From contig OX387602.1 in the NCBI GenBank assembly GCA_947568835.1, forward strand, positions 12,699,021-12,763,020: a stretch of DNA of 64,000 nucleotides, given 5' to 3'. Origin of the DNA: Protonemura montana (Eukaryota > Arthropoda > Insecta > Plecoptera > Nemouridae). Position numbers and translations under genes: made by a program. Positions 59,562 to 64,000 of this stretch are shown one piece after another (the stretch's first letter is position 1; the number at the start of each line of letters is the position of its first letter). Below the pieces are notes generated by a model, which saw only the letters and a program-made list of their open reading frames with translations, was not told the origin of the DNA and made no database searches.

Positions 59562-59774
59562 CTGACATTCGCGACTGCAGTACCACTGGTTCCCACATCC
59601 GGCACACACAAACTGTGCTGTCCTTTGGTGGCATCCTTGGCACTCGGGAACGTCCTCGGCCAAAACATCTTGCACGTGGCCGTGTTCCTCGTCGGCATCA
59701 GTTCGTTCCCGGCCGCCATCCATCTCGGCAGATTCGTCGATCACCAGTCGGTCTGCGCTGTCTTCTTGCTCCTC
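59562..59774 (-). CDS. Gene 1, exon with first half of MYND finger
   Basis: Acceptor GTTTTGCAG at 59775; donor CAG|GTAGGT at 59562. It has 71 codons, phase 0 at both ends. An acidic stretch (Glu/Asp-rich, with 'DESAEMDGG') is followed by C-Q-G-C, eight residues, C-A-G-C, then W-Y-C-S-R-E-C-Q, which is the six-Cys part of a MYND zinc finger. The finger is completed in the next exon. All eight expected zinc ligands are present across the two exons. Confidence 0.92.
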
Positions 59775-60989
59775 CTGCAAAACAGCCATTAGTGGGGTTA
59801 GAAAGGTTTGCTCTCAAAGATGTTATGAGATGGAAGGCTTAGTGAAAACATAAGGTTGATACGTTATGACAGCCTCAGAGATTATGATAGACTGTCTTAG
59901 TAAAAATTGTTGACCAATGGCTTTTATACCAACAAAAATGGTGGTCGTCCAGAGATAGAGTCAACTTCATTTCGAGTTTAAGTTCGAGTTTATTTTGTTA
60001 TTTCTGGCAAATTACTCGGATTTGAGACTGGTTTATGCCTAATTTATCTGTATTAGTGGATTGATACATCTTTATCGGTATGCTAGCATGGACAACAGTT
60101 TTGTTCTGTCGAAAGGAACTTGGCAAGCCAAGCCGTGGCTTTGATCCACTCCGCCTTACCATATATTGCCATGTTGAGTTGTAATTTGCACCTATATTGG
60201 TTTATTGAAAAGGACAGCATTACTAAATGTTGGAATGTCGGAATGCTTTTTATACGATTCTATAATAATTTTTGTTGCACCATTATTACAAGATTTTCTG
60301 TTTCATCTTGCATCGGCAATGATTCGCTCATTTTAATTGTAAATATGTGCGATTTGAGTACCAGGCCACTTCTTCAAAGAAATTAAAAAACACACATTGA
60401 CAATTTTAGCAAAATAGCAATATTAAATCAAAATGAACAAGTACAGTTTGGCGATTCCTGCCATACAAAGTCTTCAAATTTAGAATAAACCTTACGGCTA
60501 GGGGTGACTTATGCTATCACCTCTCATTTTTGGCTGGGTATTTTTCATTTTCATGTATGAAATTGTAAAAACATACAAATAGCAATTATTTTTGTTCATA
60601 TTTGCGCAACTGACAAAATGCAACCTGCTGGATCTCGTCGCTGGCTCTGTGTAGTTTTTTTTTCTATTATTTTTAATCCCTAGAGCTATATGAAAAAAAA
60701 AATTCTTTAAACTTGGGAGACAGCAAAAACTCTAGGGATAGACTGACACAGATGGGCTTGTTGGACAAAAACAAATAACTTCACATGTCAACGGTAAATG
60801 AGCCACCACCGCACATGATATTGAGTGCTTTCAATTCTCCAGTACCATTAAGTTGCAATACCAAACTGATGCATAGATAGACTTGTTATAAAACAAGTCC
60901 TTGCCGTATCAGTTTGTTTGCTTTAACATTGATTCCTTGTACAAGTTCAAAATTTCCCTATTTTTCTTTACAAAAACTAGGATACTTAC

Positions 60990-61064
60990 AAGCACAGAGT
61001 CTTGTTTTGATTTGATTGGCTGGTGAGCAGCAACAGGTGTGATGGTTATCTCGTTGCGAGTTTG
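60990..61064 (-). CDS. Gene 1, 75-nt internal exon
   Basis: Acceptor TTTCTTTCAG at 61065; donor CTT|GTAAGT at 60990, both strong. It has 25 codons, phase 0 at both ends, encoding 'NEITITPVAAHQPIKSKQD' and a few flanking residues. Because it is symmetric it could be skipped without a frame change. No domain. Confidence 0.85.
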
Positions 61065-61563
61065 CTGAAAGAAAACAGAAAAATTAGTTAGTATAACAGA
61101 TGGTTGGAGCCACTATCTAATTGGGTCAAACTCCTACATAAAGCTACCAACTCCATCTCATAGTAGCTTAGTTTAACTACTGGTAGGCACCTACTGTCTA
61201 TGCTGACACATGGAGTGATTTGTTTTCAATGAGATATCAGTCTTGCCAAGCATTATCCACAACTCAACCCTCCTTTAGGATAAGCAAAGAATGTGATGCA
61301 TTCCTGTTTCCTCATCACCTTGCAGTTCAATAAATGAAAAAGTGTTGATATGGTATTTTAAAAAAACAGACAATAAATGATTATTTTTTCTATCTCATTA
61401 TTAATAATTATTGATTAATCGTGATTTAGCAGGAAAATAAATTATAGCTTGTCACCAAGCTCAGGATATTTATACCATTAAAAGCAGATAGCTTCAAGTG
61501 TTGTATAAAAAAGTATTAAACTACATCAATTCAATGTAAACTCTGTTAACAACACTAACTCAC
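61065..61563 (-). other. Gene 1 intron, no other feature
   Basis: AT-rich intron of about 0.5 kb between the exons at 60990-61064 and 61564-63221. The larger intron 59775-60989 is likewise empty of supported features. Confidence 0.7.
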
Positions 61564-63221
61564 TTTGGAAGTGGACAAGAGATCGCTGATGGACACATGC
61601 CCCGGTCGGAAATGTGCCGGAGCCCCTTGGTGCGCGTTATTAGGAACTCGTTCAGGTGCCGTCAGTAGCCGCGCCAGCGTGGGAGAGAACGTGGCCGGCC
61701 GGCTGTTATCCTGCCGCTGCCCTGCGCCGCCGCTGGCCTTGGTCAGGATACCGTGAAGTAGCGATGACGCCGGCACGGGAGGGCTTGGTGGACTTGGCAC
61801 TGGGTGCAACGTCACATCGGGGTACGGAGGCGGCTTGCTTGTGGCATTCGACGCTGGCAAGTGGTCCATTCGCTGCTCCGACTGGCTCATCTTAGCAAAC
61901 TGTACCAGCACGTCTTTGAAACTGATGTTGGAGCGTTGCCCGCCACCCTCCCCGGCGTTCTGTGATGGCGCTCCGCTCCTTGTCGAGTCTGCGCTGGACG
62001 GCCGGGACGATTCTTGACGAGCCGCTTCGCCGACAGCACTCAGCAACAGACCAAGCTCCCCCATCTCGACAGAGGTGGAGCCCACAACGCCAGTACGCAT
62101 CTGAGACCCCGAGCCAAGTGCGAGGTTGGCCATGCTGAGGATGCCGCCCGTGCCAGATACGCGCGATGACGAGACTAGGTTCTCTGGCAGGCCGGAAGTA
62201 GGGGGTGGAGACAATGTCTTGAGTCGTCTTCCCCGGCGCGGAACGGTTTCAGGGTGGCGAGATCGGTAGTCGGCGATTATCGATCGTACGTCGAGGATCG
62301 GGCCTTGCCGGCCTTCGCCGATCACGGGGTTTAGGCCATTGTTGCCGTTAGTGCCATTCACTGAGACGCCGGTCGGTTTTGGGAGAATGGGGCGATGAAT
62401 TCGGCTGTTGGATCGATCCCGGTTGCCCGAGTCCGATAGTCTAGCTGATCCCGACTGGGATTGGGATATTGACGACACTGACGTTGGGAAATTGTTCGGA
62501 CTCGACGACACAATTGGTACCATCATCAACGAGTTCGGATGCTGGTTATTCTTTAGGAGTGAGATACCTCTAGAAGTATTTTTTCTTGATTTGTCTGAGT
62601 TTCTAAGATTGTTTCTATTCGGGTCTTTAACCATAAGGTTGTCTCTGACACTACTGGATTCACCGTATCTCATGTCCGAAGACAAGTCCCAATCAGCACT
62701 GTCACGACCATCAGTTCCCATCATGATCATCATCACCTGTCTCTTTCTTTGTAACCGAAGAAACATTTCTTCCTTCACTTTCTTCAAACGAATAATATTG
62801 TTCCACTCATGCTCCTTGGCACGTGCCATAGCACTCAAAGTTTCCACTTCCTGTTGAATCTTTTCGCTGCACCGCTGGATTTCATCGAGACTCGCTCCCG
62901 TCGCGCTTTCCACAAAATCGTTAACAGTGTTTGCTCGTTCCTCGTATTCTGCACGGGTCATCTTCATCTTTTTTGCCACGCTTGGCGTGTCACTGTCACT
63001 GTCACTGCACTCGCGCTTGCGGTCTTCGGACGCCTTGTCGTCGTTAATGCTGCCTCCGCTGTCTTCCTCTGCGGCATCCCCAGGTGAGCCGGGCAGGCTG
63101 GCGTCGGCCTTTGAATCAGCCTCGGGGTTGCCGGTCGGAGCTGCTTCTGGCTCCTCGTCAGTCTTTGCATCAGTAGGAACCTCATCTTCTTTTTGCAACA
63201 AGTCGGGGACACATACCAAAT
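61564..63221 (-). CDS. Gene 1 main exon: coiled-coil nuclear protein with C-terminal MYND finger
   Basis: Acceptor TTCACATTTCAG at 63222; donor AAA|GTGAGT at 61564 (phase 0). The exon starts in phase 1, so at least one upstream exon lies at or beyond the right edge of the window; the true start is not seen. Of about 552 codons, the first part is acidic (Asp/Glu/Ser/Pro), then KKMKM and a strong helical coiled coil (about residues 88-165: 'YEERANTVNDFVESATG', then 'EIQRCSEKIQQEVETL', and a basic end 'KEEMFLRLQRKRQVM'), then long disordered Ser/Asn/Gly/Pro-rich sequence with a basic patch 'RRGRR'. Together with the exons at 60990-61064, 59562-59774 and 58464-58505 it makes a protein of at least 660 residues ending in a MYND finger. 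It is probably a nuclear cofactor; I do not recognise the gene. Confidence 0.87.
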
Positions 63222-64000
63222 CTGAAATGTGAATAAGGGATGTAAGTACAAATGGAGAAAATAATTCGATTTAAGAGAGAGAGAGAGATTATCCTCCATG
63301 CCGTGCATGCTCAATGTTGAGATCCATATTCCAGAACGGACAGCCCCAGAGTGCTCTGTCCCACGTCCCTGCGTATTATAGAACACTTGTTTGCCTGTCA
63401 CTGGAAGCTTAGAGTTGAAACCATATCTTTGTTCATGTTATTGCAAAAAAGAGTTGTGATTCACAGGAAACAAACATGAGTATTGTAGGTTCTTTTTTGG
63501 TACTCTCAAGAAGACAAAGTAGCAGGTATTTGCAGTACCAAATGCCATGAAGCCGAAGCCCTGCTGAGTTTGGTTGCATAGGTTTGCAATGTTTTGTTTT
63601 GGGTTTTTGGAGTATTCACTGTATTATTATTACACTGAATGTGCCCTATCTAGCGTGCGCTGACATGAAGCGCACTAATATAAACTGCACTAATAAAGCA
63701 GGCACTCATATGAACTTTCCTTACAAGCCCCCAGATTGCCTGGTACACCAACACAAATATTAGGAGCTTGCCACATGTGTTGGTAGCCAATATTCAGGAC
63801 ACCACTGCAGGTCTTTTCAAGACAGTTTTCCGTGGCAGATTTGTTTACCATTTTTAAGCCATATTAGGACTTGAATATAAGTAAAACACTAAACTCCCTG
63901 CAGAAACACACAATAGGTAAAAAAAATATTGCATTATATGCAGCCTGCAGGCTAACACGAAATTTCTATTTTATTCACGAGCTACTTTCGGGTTTTAGAT
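63222..64000 (-). other. Gene 1 upstream intron, no exon found
   Basis: No exon with a phase-1 donor was found here. A GA microsatellite lies at 63274-63288. The next exon of gene 1 is presumably beyond position 64000. Confidence 0.5.

Noticed and set aside
62408-62857. Plus-strand 149-residue frame
   Set aside because: Antisense shadow of the gene 1 main exon; no splice or start context.
1-64000. CRISPR arrays, operons, ribosome binding sites
   Set aside because: The window is eukaryotic; no regularly spaced repeat-spacer array and no bacterial gene layout are present.

Overview
This is a eukaryotic nuclear window, most likely from an arthropod (probably an insect). The reasons are spliced genes with GT-AG introns, arthropod-style TCAGT/TATA core promoters, jockey-like, Ty3/Gypsy and hAT remnants, tRNA-derived SINEs and many fold-back repeats. 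Nothing bacterial or viral is seen, and I cannot name the species. The reliable genes are all multi-exon, so the exon calls below come from reading splice sites, phase and open frame together, not from single ORFs.

Layout. 0.9-15.6 kb is a transposon graveyard. It holds a decayed Ty3/Gypsy element, a roughly 7.6 kb structure with about 2 kb inverted arms (2.9-5.85 and 8.4-10.55 kb) around a hAT-type N-terminal fragment and a jockey-like RT tail, a 790 bp insertion with 8 bp target duplication inside one arm, a near-perfect 0.47 kb-arm fold-back (12.0-13.0 kb), and a duplicated GGGGCC-rich repeat. 17.2-39.0 kb is 'gene 2' on the minus strand: seven proposed coding exons, about 2,660 residues, with an AT-hook, a PMDLS (CtBP-type) motif, a long Gln-rich/coiled-coil part and a C-terminal MYND finger. 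46.2-46.4 kb looks like a divergent promoter. Its minus side could start gene 2 and its plus side could start 'gene 3', a proposed small spliced gene (105 residues, 49.4-50.4 kb). 58.5-64.0 kb is 'gene 1' on the minus strand: its last four coding exons, with a coiled coil and a C-terminal MYND finger; its 5' end lies beyond position 64000.

The main biological message is that two neighbouring minus-strand genes each end in a MYND zinc finger, and each finger is cut by a phase-0 intron at exactly the same place, just after the Cys-Gln pair. MYND fingers usually bind proline-rich peptides in chromatin and corepressor proteins. With an AT-hook and a CtBP-type motif in gene 2, both products are best read as nuclear transcription/chromatin cofactors. 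I do not recognise either as a named gene. The rest of the window is AT-rich intergenic or intronic DNA with SINEs, a MITE, homopolymer C tracts and dispersed repeat modules.
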